DNA of 64,000 nt from CAUZIR01 sp965250195 (lineage in GTDB: Bacteria > Chloroflexota > Dehalococcoidia > Lucifugimonadales > UBA2962): positions 2,356,001 through 2,420,000 of the forward strand of contig OZ252295.1 of assembly GCA_965250195.1 (NCBI GenBank), written 5' to 3'. Positions 25,326-34,175 of the stretch are shown one piece after another; within the stretch, counting starts at the first letter, position 1; every line of letters begins with the position of its first letter. Made by a program: the position numbers and the translations under genes. The notes under the pieces are model-generated. The model did not search any database and was not told the origin of the DNA. It saw only the letters and a program-made list of their open reading frames with translations.

Positions 25326-26264
25326 TCAACCGGCCCTGGGATGGGCCCGGTCATACTCGGACCGTACGTGCTCACTCGTGAGGTGAGTGTATATCTGCGT
25401 TGTCGTTATGGATGCGTGGCCCAGCAACTCTTGTACGTGCCGCAAGGGCGCTCCCCCCTGCAGGAGGTGGGTGGCGAAGCTGTGCCTCAGCGTGTGAGGG
25501 GTCAGGTGCTTGCCTATCCCGGCCTGCACGGCGCGCCTCCTGAGTATAGTCCAAAAGCCCTGCCTGGTTAGTCTACTGCCCCTGGCGCCGAGAAACAGCG
25601 CGCGACCGGACCCCGCGCCCTCGATCCGGGGCCGACCATTGGCAATGTATGCCGCCACTGCCTCGACCGCACCAGGGTGGACGGGCACCAGCCGCTCTTT
25701 GCCGCCCTTGCCGAAAGCTCGCACCGTACCGGCGTCCAGGTCGATGTCCTTGACGTTGAGGCCGACCAGTTCGCCGACACGCAGGCCGGAAGCGTACATC
25801 GTTTCGAGCATCGCCCGGTCGCGAAGCTCGGGGGGTTTGTTGCCGTCTGGAGCATCCAGCAAACGGTCCATTTCGTCTTCCGAAAGGGCGTCAGGTAGCG
25901 AACGGCCCAAACGGGGGGCGGAGATGTTCTCCGTCGGGTCGCTCGGGACGGCGCCCTCGTCGAGCAAGAACCCGAAAAACGACTTCATGGACGCGATTTT
26001 TCTGGCCCTTGTCGTATCGCTGAATCCGCGTTCGGCGAGGTGCAGTACGTAGGCCGTCGCCACCGAATCGTTAACCACCGTCCAGTCTACAGACTGCTTG
26101 CGATCCGCTTCGCGGCTGGTCCGGTTGGACCGCAGGAAGTCGGCGAGTTGGGCGAGGTCGGTCCGGTATGCTGACAGGGTGTTGGGCGAAACCCCTCTCT
26201 CTACCCTGAGGTGGGAGAGGAACGAATCCACCGGTTCTCGCACGTTCGTAACAAGCTCTGACAT
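25326..26264 (-). CDS. xerD: Xer-type tyrosine recombinase
   Basis: 312 residues, normal for XerC/XerD. N-terminal SAM-like domain (VDSFLSHLRVERGVSPNTLSAYR) and C-terminal catalytic domain with Arg in YASGLRVGEL, the HxxR motif HTLRHSFATHLL, His in ELLGHASI and nucleophile Tyr in TTTQIYTH. It resolves chromosome dimers at dif. Whether it is XerC or XerD cannot be decided from this sequence alone; it may be the only chromosomal Xer. Confidence 0.9.
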   Translation of the reverse strand: MSELVTNVREPVDSFLSHLRVERGVSPNTLSAYRTDLAQLADFLRSNRTSREADRKQSVDWTVVNDSVATAYVLHLAERGFSDTTRARKIASMKSFFGFLLDEGAVPSDPTENISAPRLGRSLPDALSEDEMDRLLDAPDGNKPPELRDRAMLETMYASGLRVGELVGLNVKDIDLDAGTVRAFGKGGKERLVPVHPGAVEAVAAYIANGRPRIEGAGSGRALFLGARGSRLTRQGFWTILRRRAVQAGIGKHLTPHTLRHSFATHLLQGGAPLRHVQELLGHASITTTQIYTHLTSEHVRSEYDRAHPRAG

Positions 26265-26413
26265 GGCCTCAACCTCGCCTTCGATTTTGCCCCACGCCGA
26301 GCGAGGCTTCGAGGCCTCTGAGGGCCCAGTGTTGACGTGTTTTGAGTTTCGCAGGCTCGTTCAACCCCAGACCACTGGCCCTAAACCCTTGGCACAGTTA
26401 GAGTTAACGCGGT

Positions 26414-27298
26414 TTGATTGAAATTTCCGTAGGTCCAAATCTCATCGACGTCGGCGGCTTCGTCGTCGCCTGGCATGGGATCTTCAGCTTTATTGGCGTG
26501 GTGGTGGCCGTGTACCTGGTGGCGCGCTGGGCGCCGCTTCGCGGGATCGACCCGGACGTCGTCTACTCGGTGGCTCTGTGGGGCGTGCTGGGCGGGTTCG
26601 TGGGAGCCCGTATCGTCCACGTCATCGACCACTGGAGTTTTTACGGCAGCAACCCGGCGCAGATCATCGCCATCTGGAGCGGCGGCATCGGCGTATGGGG
26701 CGGCATTATCGGCGGATTCGCGGGAGGCCTAGCCTACGCCGCCATCGCACGCGTGCCCAGGCACCAGTGGGGCATCCTCATGGACCTCGCCGCACCGGCA
26801 TTGCTACTGGCGCAGACGATCGGGCGTCTAGGGGACTTCGCCAACGGCGAGCACTGTGCCAAGGCGGCCGATCACTTCTTGAGCATGTCCTGGACCCATA
26901 TCGACTCCCTGGCCCGGACGTGCACCAACGGTCATTCGTCATCTGGCACGTCTGTAGGCGCTGAGCCGGTCATCTTGTACGAGATCGTCTGGAACACGAT
27001 GGTCCTGGCCGTCTTGTGGGTGATGCGTGGGCGGCTCAAGCCTAACGGGATGATATGGGTGCTCTACATTTCGCTATACGCCGTGGGCAGGTTCGCCATC
27101 AGCTTCGCCCGTGAGGACAGGATCTGGGCGGCCGGGATGCAGGAGGCGCACTACATCGCGCTAGTGATCCTGGCGATCGGCGTGCCGTTGCTCGTCTATA
27201 AGGCCCGGTTCACTGAGCGCGTCGAACTGGAGCCCGCGGAGGTGGGTCCGAAGGTGCGCGGCACGCGAGCACGGCGCCGGAGACAGAGGAAGGGTTAG
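26414..27298 (+). CDS. lgt: Prolipoprotein diacylglyceryl transferase
   Basis: 294 residues, TTG start. Seven-pass membrane enzyme: N-terminal GGFVVAWHGIFSFIGVVVAVYL, the second segment, GGIGVWGGIIGGFAG and the signature around QTIGRLGDFANGEHCAK with the conserved Arg-Asn, then RFAISFAREDRIW. Attaches diacylglycerol to the lipobox Cys of exported lipoproteins such as the cupredoxin and phage lipoproteins in this window. A basic C-terminal tail follows. The last 4 bases overlap the convergent recJ stop. Confidence 0.95.
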   Translation: MIEISVGPNLIDVGGFVVAWHGIFSFIGVVVAVYLVARWAPLRGIDPDVVYSVALWGVLGGFVGARIVHVIDHWSFYGSNPAQIIAIWSGGIGVWGGIIGGFAGGLAYAAIARVPRHQWGILMDLAAPALLLAQTIGRLGDFANGEHCAKAADHFLSMSWTHIDSLARTCTNGHSSSGTSVGAEPVILYEIVWNTMVLAVLWVMRGRLKPNGMIWVLYISLYAVGRFAISFAREDRIWAAGMQEAHYIALVILAIGVPLLVYKARFTERVELEPAEVGPKVRGTRARRRRQRKG

Positions 27299-29061
27299 GC
27301 AGCGGGCCGGAAATCGACGACTTTTAGCTCCAGGCGACGCCTGCCGCCCCAGTCGTTGATGTCGATGCTATAGACGATGTCAATGGTCGGGCCCAACTCG
27401 GTCAACCTAGATCCCAGGCCGAAGGCGATGGCCTCCAGTTCGGATCCGTTGCCGGAAATTAGTAGCTTTAAATGTGAGCTGTCCCGTCCAACTGTGCGCG
27501 CGTCTCGCACAGTTACACCCCTGGTCATGAAGGTCGGGGCCGGATTGCCTCTGCCGAACGGCGCCACGGAGCTGATGAATGCGTAGTTGGGGTGGTTGAC
27601 GGCCCATAGCTCCAACTCGCAGTCGTACTCGATGGTGTCGGCGACGACCAATCCTGAACTAAGCTCGGCGACCCGCTCGGGAAAGAGGTCTTCGAAGTCT
27701 GCCAGCCGTCGTTCGTCCAGCGTGAATCCGGCGGCCTGGGCGTGGCCCCCCATGCGCAAAAACGGGAGCCCGGTCGCCCCGATGGCTTCGACCACGCTGA
27801 CGCCTTCCGGCCCCCGTGCGCTCGCCCTGATTCTCCCGTCGGACAGCCTCCCTGCTACGGCCGGTCGGCCGTGTCGCTCCGAGAGGCGACCGGCGATCAG
27901 CCCGACTATGCCGAGATGCCACTCCGGGCTGCTGACGACGATGGCGGCTTTCGATGCCAGTTTCCCGTTCGACACCATCTCCTCGGCCTGACGGACACTG
28001 ACGTCGGTTAAGCGCCGTCTCTCGAGATTCAACACCTCCAGGCGGTCGGCCAGGTCGGCCGCTTCGCCGGGGTCCTGTGTCGTAAGGAGTCGGAGGCTTA
28101 TCGACGGGTCGTCCAACCTGCCTGCGGCGTTGAGGCGGGGGATGATGCCGAAGGACAGATCCCTGGCGACGAGAGCGGTCAGGTCGATGTCGCCACGGGC
28201 GGCGATTGCGTTGATTCCGATATTGCTGGAGTGCCGCAGCAACTCCAGGCCACGACCGACGATGAACCTGTTTTCCCCTGTAAGCGGCGCCACGTCTGCA
28301 ATGGTGCCGAGGGCCGCCGGCTCCAACAGGCTCGCCGGGAAGGGCAGTCCGGCACTCTCGTAGGCCGCCTGGGCAAGCTTAAAAGCGACGCCCGCACCGG
28401 TGAGCCCGGTGTACGGATACGGCTCGCCCTCGTCAGGTACGAGGCCGGGATTGAGGATCGGCACACCCACCGGCATTTCGTCCGAGGCGATGTGGTGGTC
28501 GGTGACGATGACTTCCATATCGAGGGAGCGAGCGAATGCGACTTCTTGTGCCGCCGTGGTCCCGGTATCGACGGTGATGAGCGCCGTGGCGCCCTGAGAC
28601 GCGAGTTGTTTGATGGCGTCCGGCTGGAGCCCGTGGCCCTCTGACATCCGGTTAGGGATGTAGGGGAGGGCGATCCCGCCTAGCTCGGTAACGGTGCGGC
28701 AGACCACGGCCGTCCCGGAGATGCCGTCGACGTCGAAATCGCCGTATACGGCCACGGTGCCACCTGCTTCGGTGACGCGGCGCAGCAAACCCACCGCCTC
28801 ATCCATGTGAGGGAGCGCTGATGGGTCGTTTAGCAGTCGCTCGTCAGCCGCCAAAAACGAGGCGACTTCGCCGGGCCCCCGCACGCCACGGTTGTAGAGG
28901 AGGAGGGCCTGTAGCGCGGGCAGGCCGAGCTTTGCGCTAAAACCAACGGGGGGCTGTGGTAGCTGTCGCCATGCACCCGGAGTCTCCGAAACGGGCTGAG
29001 ACCCGGGAACGGGAGGCTCGCCGGCCGGCGGATCCTGGGAAAACAGGCTGCCCTGGGTCAC
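27295..29061 (-). CDS. recJ: Single-stranded-DNA-specific exonuclease RecJ
   Basis: 588 residues. DHH phosphoesterase motifs: VYGDFDVDGISGTAVV, LITVDTGTTAAQEV, VIVTDHHIAS, and the DHHA1 motif RMGGHAQAAGFTL, followed by the C-terminal OB domain. Degrades 5' to 3' single strands in recombination and repair. Lies 50 bases downstream of fabF on the same strand. Confidence 0.95.
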   Translation of the reverse strand: MTQGSLFSQDPPAGEPPVPGSQPVSETPGAWRQLPQPPVGFSAKLGLPALQALLLYNRGVRGPGEVASFLAADERLLNDPSALPHMDEAVGLLRRVTEAGGTVAVYGDFDVDGISGTAVVCRTVTELGGIALPYIPNRMSEGHGLQPDAIKQLASQGATALITVDTGTTAAQEVAFARSLDMEVIVTDHHIASDEMPVGVPILNPGLVPDEGEPYPYTGLTGAGVAFKLAQAAYESAGLPFPASLLEPAALGTIADVAPLTGENRFIVGRGLELLRHSSNIGINAIAARGDIDLTALVARDLSFGIIPRLNAAGRLDDPSISLRLLTTQDPGEAADLADRLEVLNLERRRLTDVSVRQAEEMVSNGKLASKAAIVVSSPEWHLGIVGLIAGRLSERHGRPAVAGRLSDGRIRASARGPEGVSVVEAIGATGLPFLRMGGHAQAAGFTLDERRLADFEDLFPERVAELSSGLVVADTIEYDCELELWAVNHPNYAFISSVAPFGRGNPAPTFMTRGVTVRDARTVGRDSSHLKLLISGNGSELEAIAFGLGSRLTELGPTIDIVYSIDINDWGGRRRLELKVVDFRPAA

Positions 29062-29111
29062 CTCAGACGGGCCCCCAGAGTTCGAGTTTCGGCTCTGGTC
29101 GGATAACGGCC

Positions 29112-30353
29112 CTAACGGTCGACGGCCTGGAAGACGAGTGAGCTGTTGTGGCCGCCAAATCCGAAGGAGTTGCTGATGGCGGTCTTTATATCGGCGCTCT
29201 TGGCCGTGTGTGGCGTGTAATCGAGGTCGCAGTCGGGGTCGGCGTTCTCGAGGTTGATGGTGGGAGGAATGACCCCCTCCGAGATGGCCTGAACACAGAA
29301 GGCCGCCTCCAACGCGCCCGACGCGCCCAACAGGTGGCCGGTCATCGACTTGGTGGAGCTGATGGGGATCCTGTAGGCGTCCTCGCCGAAGACCGCCCTC
29401 ATGGCCATGGTCTCGTATTTGTCGTTGAGCTGGGTCGAGGTGCCGTGGGCGTTGATGTAGTCGATCTCGTCGGGCTTGAGGCCCGCGACTTCCAATGCCC
29501 TGCGCATTGCCCTTGCCCCGCCCTCACCCTCGGGCGCCGGTTGGGTTACGTGGTGGGCGTCGGCGGAGGCCCCATACCCGACCAGCTCGACCATGGGCTC
29601 GGCTCCTCGTGCCTCCATGCTTTCCATCGTCTCCAGTACCAGAACGGCGGCTCCCTCACCGGATACGAAGCCGTCGCGGTCGACGTCGAACGGTCGCGAC
29701 GCGCCCTGGGGGTCGTCGTTGCGGGTGGATAGCGCCTGGCAGGCGTTGAAGCCCGCGATGCCGATGGGGCAAACGGCCGCCTCCGACCCACCGGCGAGGA
29801 TCATGTCGACTTGATCGTCCTGGAGGGCGTTAAAAGCCGCGCCGATGGAGTCGGCTCCGGAAGCGCAGGCAGAGACGGTGGCGACGCTCGGCCCCTTGGC
29901 GCCGAGGTGCATGGAGACCTGCCCGGACGCCATGTCAGGCAGCATCATGGGTATGAAGAAGGGATTGACCCTGGTCGGGCCTTTTTCGTTGAGCACATTC
30001 AGTTGCTCGGAGATGGTGATGATGCCGCCGATACCGCTGGCGATCATGACGCCGACCCGTTCGGCGTTTCCGTTGGAAATGGCTACGCCACCGTCGTCGT
30101 TGGCCTGTATTGCCGCAGCGAGCGCCAGCTGAACGAAGCGGTCTATGCGGCGGGCCTGCTTGCGGTCGACGAAGTCGGTGGGCTCGAAGTCTTTGACTTC
30201 GGCCGCGATGGTGGTCTTGTAACCCTCGGGGTCGAAGGCAGTGATGGTATCGACCCCGGACTTGCCGGCGACGATGGACTTCCAGGTGGTGTCGGCATCA
30301 AGTCCGAGGGGACTGACAACGCCCAATCCGGTTACGAAAACGCGGTTTGCCAT
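29112..30353 (-). CDS. fabF: Beta-ketoacyl-ACP synthase II
   Basis: 413 residues. Catalytic triad visible: Cys in VATVSACASGADS, His in NAHGTSTQLNDKYE, His in SMTGHLLGASGALEA; N-terminal VFVTGLGVVSPLG is typical of KAS II. Elongates acyl-ACP in type II fatty acid synthesis. AGGAG lies 11 bases upstream. A TATAAT on the minus strand (30400-30395) may be its -10 element. No other fab gene is in the window. Confidence 0.96.
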   Translation of the reverse strand: MANRVFVTGLGVVSPLGLDADTTWKSIVAGKSGVDTITAFDPEGYKTTIAAEVKDFEPTDFVDRKQARRIDRFVQLALAAAIQANDDGGVAISNGNAERVGVMIASGIGGIITISEQLNVLNEKGPTRVNPFFIPMMLPDMASGQVSMHLGAKGPSVATVSACASGADSIGAAFNALQDDQVDMILAGGSEAAVCPIGIAGFNACQALSTRNDDPQGASRPFDVDRDGFVSGEGAAVLVLETMESMEARGAEPMVELVGYGASADAHHVTQPAPEGEGGARAMRRALEVAGLKPDEIDYINAHGTSTQLNDKYETMAMRAVFGEDAYRIPISSTKSMTGHLLGASGALEAAFCVQAISEGVIPPTINLENADPDCDLDYTPHTAKSADIKTAISNSFGFGGHNSSLVFQAVDR

Positions 30354-30436
30354 ATGGGAACGATCTCCTAAGATTGGGGCCGTGAGCCTGGCCGATTATA
30401 GCAGGGTGGACCGCCCGCCAGCCATTGTTGCTCGGC

Positions 30437-30442
30437 TATAAT
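30437..30442 (+). promoter_or_regulatory. -10 element upstream of mtaB
   Basis: Perfect TATAAT in GGCTATAATCG, 41 bases before the GTG start of the mtaB pseudogene. No convincing -35 box. A mirror TATAAT for fabF lies about 35 bases away, so the region looks like a divergent promoter. Confidence 0.45.
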
Positions 30443-30482
30443 CGTTGCCTATAGGAACTCAGAGTAAGGAGCCTTTTTACCG

Positions 30483-31806
30483 GTGCCTTCCACGTCGCAA
30501 GCTCGTCCCTCGGTCGCCATCGAGACACACGGCTGTAAGCTCAACCAGGCCGATAGCGCAACGCTCGCCGCACGCTTCAAGTCTGCTGGTTTCGACCTCG
30601 TCGGCACCGATGAACCCGCCGACGTCTATCTGGTCAATTCGTGCACGGTCACTCATGTTGCCGACCGAAAGGCGAGGCAGTCGATCCGGTCGGCCCGACG
30701 TAGAAACCCCGCAGCGACGATAGTGGCTAGCTACCGGCTGTTACGCCGAGCGCGCCGCCGCCGCCTTCGGTGAACTCCCAGAGATCGACCTGTTGGCCGG
30801 GAACGGCGATAAGGTTCGTCTCGTTCAGGACATCGTCACACTGCGCGGGGGCGAAGCCTCTACCTGCGGAACGGGCTCGGATGATATGCCGGTTTCGCCA
30901 AGGGTGCTCAGGACGCGGGCGATGGTGAAGATTCAGGAGGGGTGCGACCAGGTCTGTGCCTACTGCATCGTCCCCCGAGTCAGGGGCCGTGAGCGCAGCA
31001 TTTCGGCGACCGGAATCGTCAGCCGGATAAACCGACTGGTGGACGCCGGATACCGCGAGGTGGTGCTCACCGGCACGCAACTGGGTACATACGGCTTCGA
31101 CCTGCCACAAGACGGGCCGAACACGCTGTCGCGGTTGATCTCCGAGGTGCTGGACGGAACTGCGATCGAACGGGTACGAGTTTCTTCTTTGCAGCCGCAG
31201 GAGATGGACGAGGAGTTGCTGTCCCTGTGGTCGGACGAACGGCTCTGCCCGCACTTCCACATGCCGCTGCAGTCGGGCAGCGACGCCGTGCTCAAGCGCA
31301 TGAGACGGCGCTACACGGCAGGCCGGTACGAGAGGGCGGCGGAGCGCGTCAGGGAACTGGTTCCAGACGCGGGTATCACGGGGGACGTGATCGCCGGGTT
31401 CCCCGGCGAGAAGGCCGATGACTTCCAGGTCACTTACGAACTGGCGCAAAGGGTCGGCTTCTCGGACCTGCACGTTTTCCCGTTCTCGGCCCGTCCGGGC
31501 ACGACGGCGGCCCACTTCGACGACGATGTGCCTTCTGCTATCAAGTCGGGGAGAGTGGCCGAACTCATCGAACTTGGAACGCGAACCGGAGCCGCCTTCA
31601 GGGCCGGTCTGCTGGGTAAGAGCAGGCCCGTACTGTGGGAGGAGCGGCGAAACGGAGGCTGGAGCGGCCTGACCGACAACTATGTCCGGGTCTCATCGGG
31701 GTCGGAGAGTGACCTGTTCAACCAGGTCGTTCAAACCCGGCTGGTCAGTCAGTCAGAGGGGGTAGTCGCAGGGGTACCCGTCCCAGTCGGAGACGTGACT
31801 GGCTAA
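30483..31806 (+). pseudogene. mtaB: tRNA t6A37 methylthiotransferase MtaB, frameshifted
   Basis: Two frames together give a full radical-SAM methylthiotransferase: N-terminal UPF0004 part with Cys in ETHGCKLNQAD and NSCTVTH, radical SAM CDQVCAYCIVPRVRGRER, and a C-terminal TRAM-like end. The frame breaks at 30726-30733, where GCTA is tandemly duplicated; removing one copy restores VATGCYAER and a 439-residue protein. The third cluster Cys sits exactly past the break. GTG start with AAGGAG upstream. Either an inactivating mutation or a sequence error; the rest of the gene is intact. Confidence 0.9.
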
Positions 31807-31815
31807 TGCGACGGG

Positions 31816-32643
31816 TTAAAGCACTACGGGCGTGAGCCCGTATCGTCCGGTGCGCAACTCGACGTAACCGGCGTACTGTTCCTGTGCCTGCCCAAAGACC
31901 ACCATCCAGCCTTTTTCTGTCGCCATCGACAGTAGCCGGCGCTTTCCGGCAAGCGTGTCGTTCGGGGAATCGTCGAGGGCCCCGATGTAGGCCGGCGGCA
32001 GGTGGAATGAGGTGGGGATTAGGTCGCCCGCGAACACAACTCGCTCGCTACCAGACTCGATGGTAACTACCTGGTGCCCGGGACTGGGGCCGTTGGTGGC
32101 CCGAACCGACACGCCGGGGGCGAGTTCCTTGTCGCCGTCCACTACCTCGACCATTTCCATGTCCACAAGGGGCAGGAAGTCGTCGGCCTGGTAGAGAGGT
32201 GTCGACCGTTCACCTGGATTGCGTGAGTCCTCCAGGGCGGTTCTCTGGACAACGTACTTCGCCTTCGGGAACGTCGGAAGCACCTTGCCGCTACGGTCTA
32301 CCTTGGTGCAGCCTCCGGCCCTGTCGAAACGCAGGTTGGTCAGGACCACCGTATCGATATCTCTGGCCGTCAGGTTGTGCGCTTTGAGGCCACGAACCAG
32401 CTTGTTGCCGTTCAAACCGAACGCCTCTTTAAGGACGTCTAGGCGCTTTGACCCGGCTCCTGTATCCACGAGGATGTTTCTGTCACCGGTGCGTATCAAC
32501 AGGCAGTTGAGCGACAACCGGACCCGGTTGCGCCTGTCAGGCTTGAGAAAGGTCTCCCACTGCACCCTGGGGACGGGTCCAAACACGGCGCCTCCGTCCA
32601 TTAGGAGGGTACCGTCGCTTATGAGGTGCAAGGTCACTGTCAA
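31816..32643 (-). CDS. Metallo-beta-lactamase-fold protein with a degenerate metal site
   Basis: 275 residues with the MBL-fold pattern (NCLLIRTGDRNILVDTG, VVLTNLRFDRAGG, GPSPGHQVV, VVFAGDLIP). The zinc motif THxHxDH appears as TNLRFDRAGG, so three His are replaced by Asn, Arg and Arg; only the Asp, the later His (PGHQ) and the Asp (AGDL) remain, and the last ligand position reads FGQAQ. Hydrolase activity by the usual two-zinc mechanism is unlikely. Convergent with mtaB, 32 bases downstream of the aminomutase-like gene. Confidence 0.85.
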   Translation of the reverse strand: MTVTLHLISDGTLLMDGGAVFGPVPRVQWETFLKPDRRNRVRLSLNCLLIRTGDRNILVDTGAGSKRLDVLKEAFGLNGNKLVRGLKAHNLTARDIDTVVLTNLRFDRAGGCTKVDRSGKVLPTFPKAKYVVQRTALEDSRNPGERSTPLYQADDFLPLVDMEMVEVVDGDKELAPGVSVRATNGPSPGHQVVTIESGSERVVFAGDLIPTSFHLPPAYIGALDDSPNDTLAGKRRLLSMATEKGWMVVFGQAQEQYAGYVELRTGRYGLTPVVL

Positions 32644-32675
32644 CTACCTCTTTCAGCCGTCGTCATCGGCCCAGA

Positions 32676-33998
32676 TTAGCCGGCCAGTTCGTCCACGGCC
32701 GAATCGATGGCCGCGATGGTCAATTCAACGTCCGCCTCGTCGTGCACGGTGGACAGGTAGAACTTGCTGTCGCCCTTGAGGACGCCCCGATCCCGCAAGA
32801 GCCGGTTGAACCGGCCCAGCTTGTCTTTGTCGGCCAGGAGCGTAGATCGATAATCGACGATGTCGTGCTCGGTGAAATAGACGTCGAACACCACGCCTTC
32901 ACCGACGACCTGCGCCGGGATCTCCTCACAATCTAAGGCGTCCGTTAGGGCCTGTTTTACCCGGCCGCCAATGTCGTGCATACGCTCGTAAGTGCCGGGT
33001 CGCTTCAGTATTTCCACGGTGGCGAGGCCGGCCGCCGAGGCGATTGGGTTACCGCTGAGCGTGCCGATCTGGGGCAGCCACTCCTCCGGCTCCACGGCCG
33101 CCGCATCGAAGTGGGCCATGATCTCCTCGCGGCCGCCGACGGCGGTCAGAGGGAATCCGCCGGCTACAGCCTTGCCCAGTGAGCACAGGTCCGGCACAAC
33201 CCCGTAAAACTCCTGAGCTCCTCCGTACGCGAACCTAAAAGAAGTGACTACCTCGTCGAAGATGAGCGGGATTTCGTAGCGGGCCGTAACCTCGCGAAGG
33301 CCTTCCAAAAAGCCCGGCACGGGCGCGAGTAGCCGCTGGAACGGTTCCACGATTACTCCGGCCAGATCGTTGTGGTTGGCCTCAATGATCGCCACGGCTG
33401 TTTCGAGGTCGTTGAAGGGGGCGATAAGCATGGTCTCGGACACCGCCGCGGGGATGCCCCCGCCGTCGGGCGTGGCGGTGGGGAAGTCCGGCGGGTCGGC
33501 GGGCATCATGTTGTGCAGGACGTAGTCGTTCATGCCGTGGAAGCCGCCCTCGAACTTGAGAATCTTGTCTCGCTTACGGAACGCTCGGGCGGCACGCATG
33601 GCGTACATGGTGGCCTCGGTGCCTGTAGAGGAGAACCGGACCTTATCCACGCAGGCCATGGCGTTGCATATCTCCTCGGCCAGCAGTATTGCGGGCTCGT
33701 TGTTGGCGAAGAACGTGGAGCCCGAATCAAGCTGGTCGCGCACTGCCGCCACGACTTCCGGGTGGGCATGACCTGTGACCATGGGACCGGAACCCAGCAG
33801 GTAATCTACGTACTCGTTGCCGGAGGAGTCCGTTACGTGGCTACCTTTCCCCTCGGCGATTATCAGGTCGCCGGCGAGGTTTCCCAGGGAACCTCCGGGA
33901 AGGTAGCGGCGGGCCTTTTCGATCAACTCGGTCTGTCTGGATTCTGCGTTCGATGCGAGCAATTCGGCCTCCCAAGGCTTCCTGACGAGGCCCGCCAA
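32676..33998 (-). CDS. Glutamate-1-semialdehyde aminomutase-like class III aminotransferase
   Basis: 440 residues. Fold type I PLP enzyme with RRYLPGGSLGNLA near the start, SSTGTEATMYAMRAARA, FEGGFHGMND, IFDEVVTSFRF and PLP Lys in SLGKAVAGGFPLTAVGG, the pattern of HemL. Not near other haem genes, and the family includes many non-HemL aminomutases and transaminases, so hemL itself is not assigned. A minus-strand TATAAT at 34046-34041 may be its -10. Confidence 0.88.
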   Translation of the reverse strand: MAGLVRKPWEAELLASNAESRQTELIEKARRYLPGGSLGNLAGDLIIAEGKGSHVTDSSGNEYVDYLLGSGPMVTGHAHPEVVAAVRDQLDSGSTFFANNEPAILLAEEICNAMACVDKVRFSSTGTEATMYAMRAARAFRKRDKILKFEGGFHGMNDYVLHNMMPADPPDFPTATPDGGGIPAAVSETMLIAPFNDLETAVAIIEANHNDLAGVIVEPFQRLLAPVPGFLEGLREVTARYEIPLIFDEVVTSFRFAYGGAQEFYGVVPDLCSLGKAVAGGFPLTAVGGREEIMAHFDAAAVEPEEWLPQIGTLSGNPIASAAGLATVEILKRPGTYERMHDIGGRVKQALTDALDCEEIPAQVVGEGVVFDVYFTEHDIVDYRSTLLADKDKLGRFNRLLRDRGVLKGDSKFYLSTVHDEADVELTIAAIDSAVDELAG

Positions 33999-34081
33999 GT
34001 ACCCTTCTAACGAACGGGGCGGGGATCACAATTGGGCGCGATTATAGCAGAGGCAGAGCGCCTATTTCGGCGCCGGTCGAA

Positions 34082-34087
34082 TATAAT
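34082..34087 (+). promoter_or_regulatory. -10 element upstream of pepA
   Basis: TATAAT in CGAATATAATTTCG, about 90 bases before the pepA start; -35 match is poor. Together with the minus-strand TATAAT at 34041-34046 this intergenic region looks like a divergent promoter. Confidence 0.45.
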
Positions 34088-34175
34088 TTCGCCCTGCGCT
34101 ACGGCGCCCCGATCAGAGCCCGAAGGGCGGACCAAAGCAAATCGAAACAATCGAAAGATTGGAGATGGGGTATAC

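Noticed and set aside
25151..26052. Several plus-strand frames across the Xer gene
   Set aside because: Antisense shadows of GC-rich coding sequence.
29148..30371. Long plus-strand frames opposite fabF
   Set aside because: Low-complexity Gly/Arg shadows; fabF has all catalytic residues.
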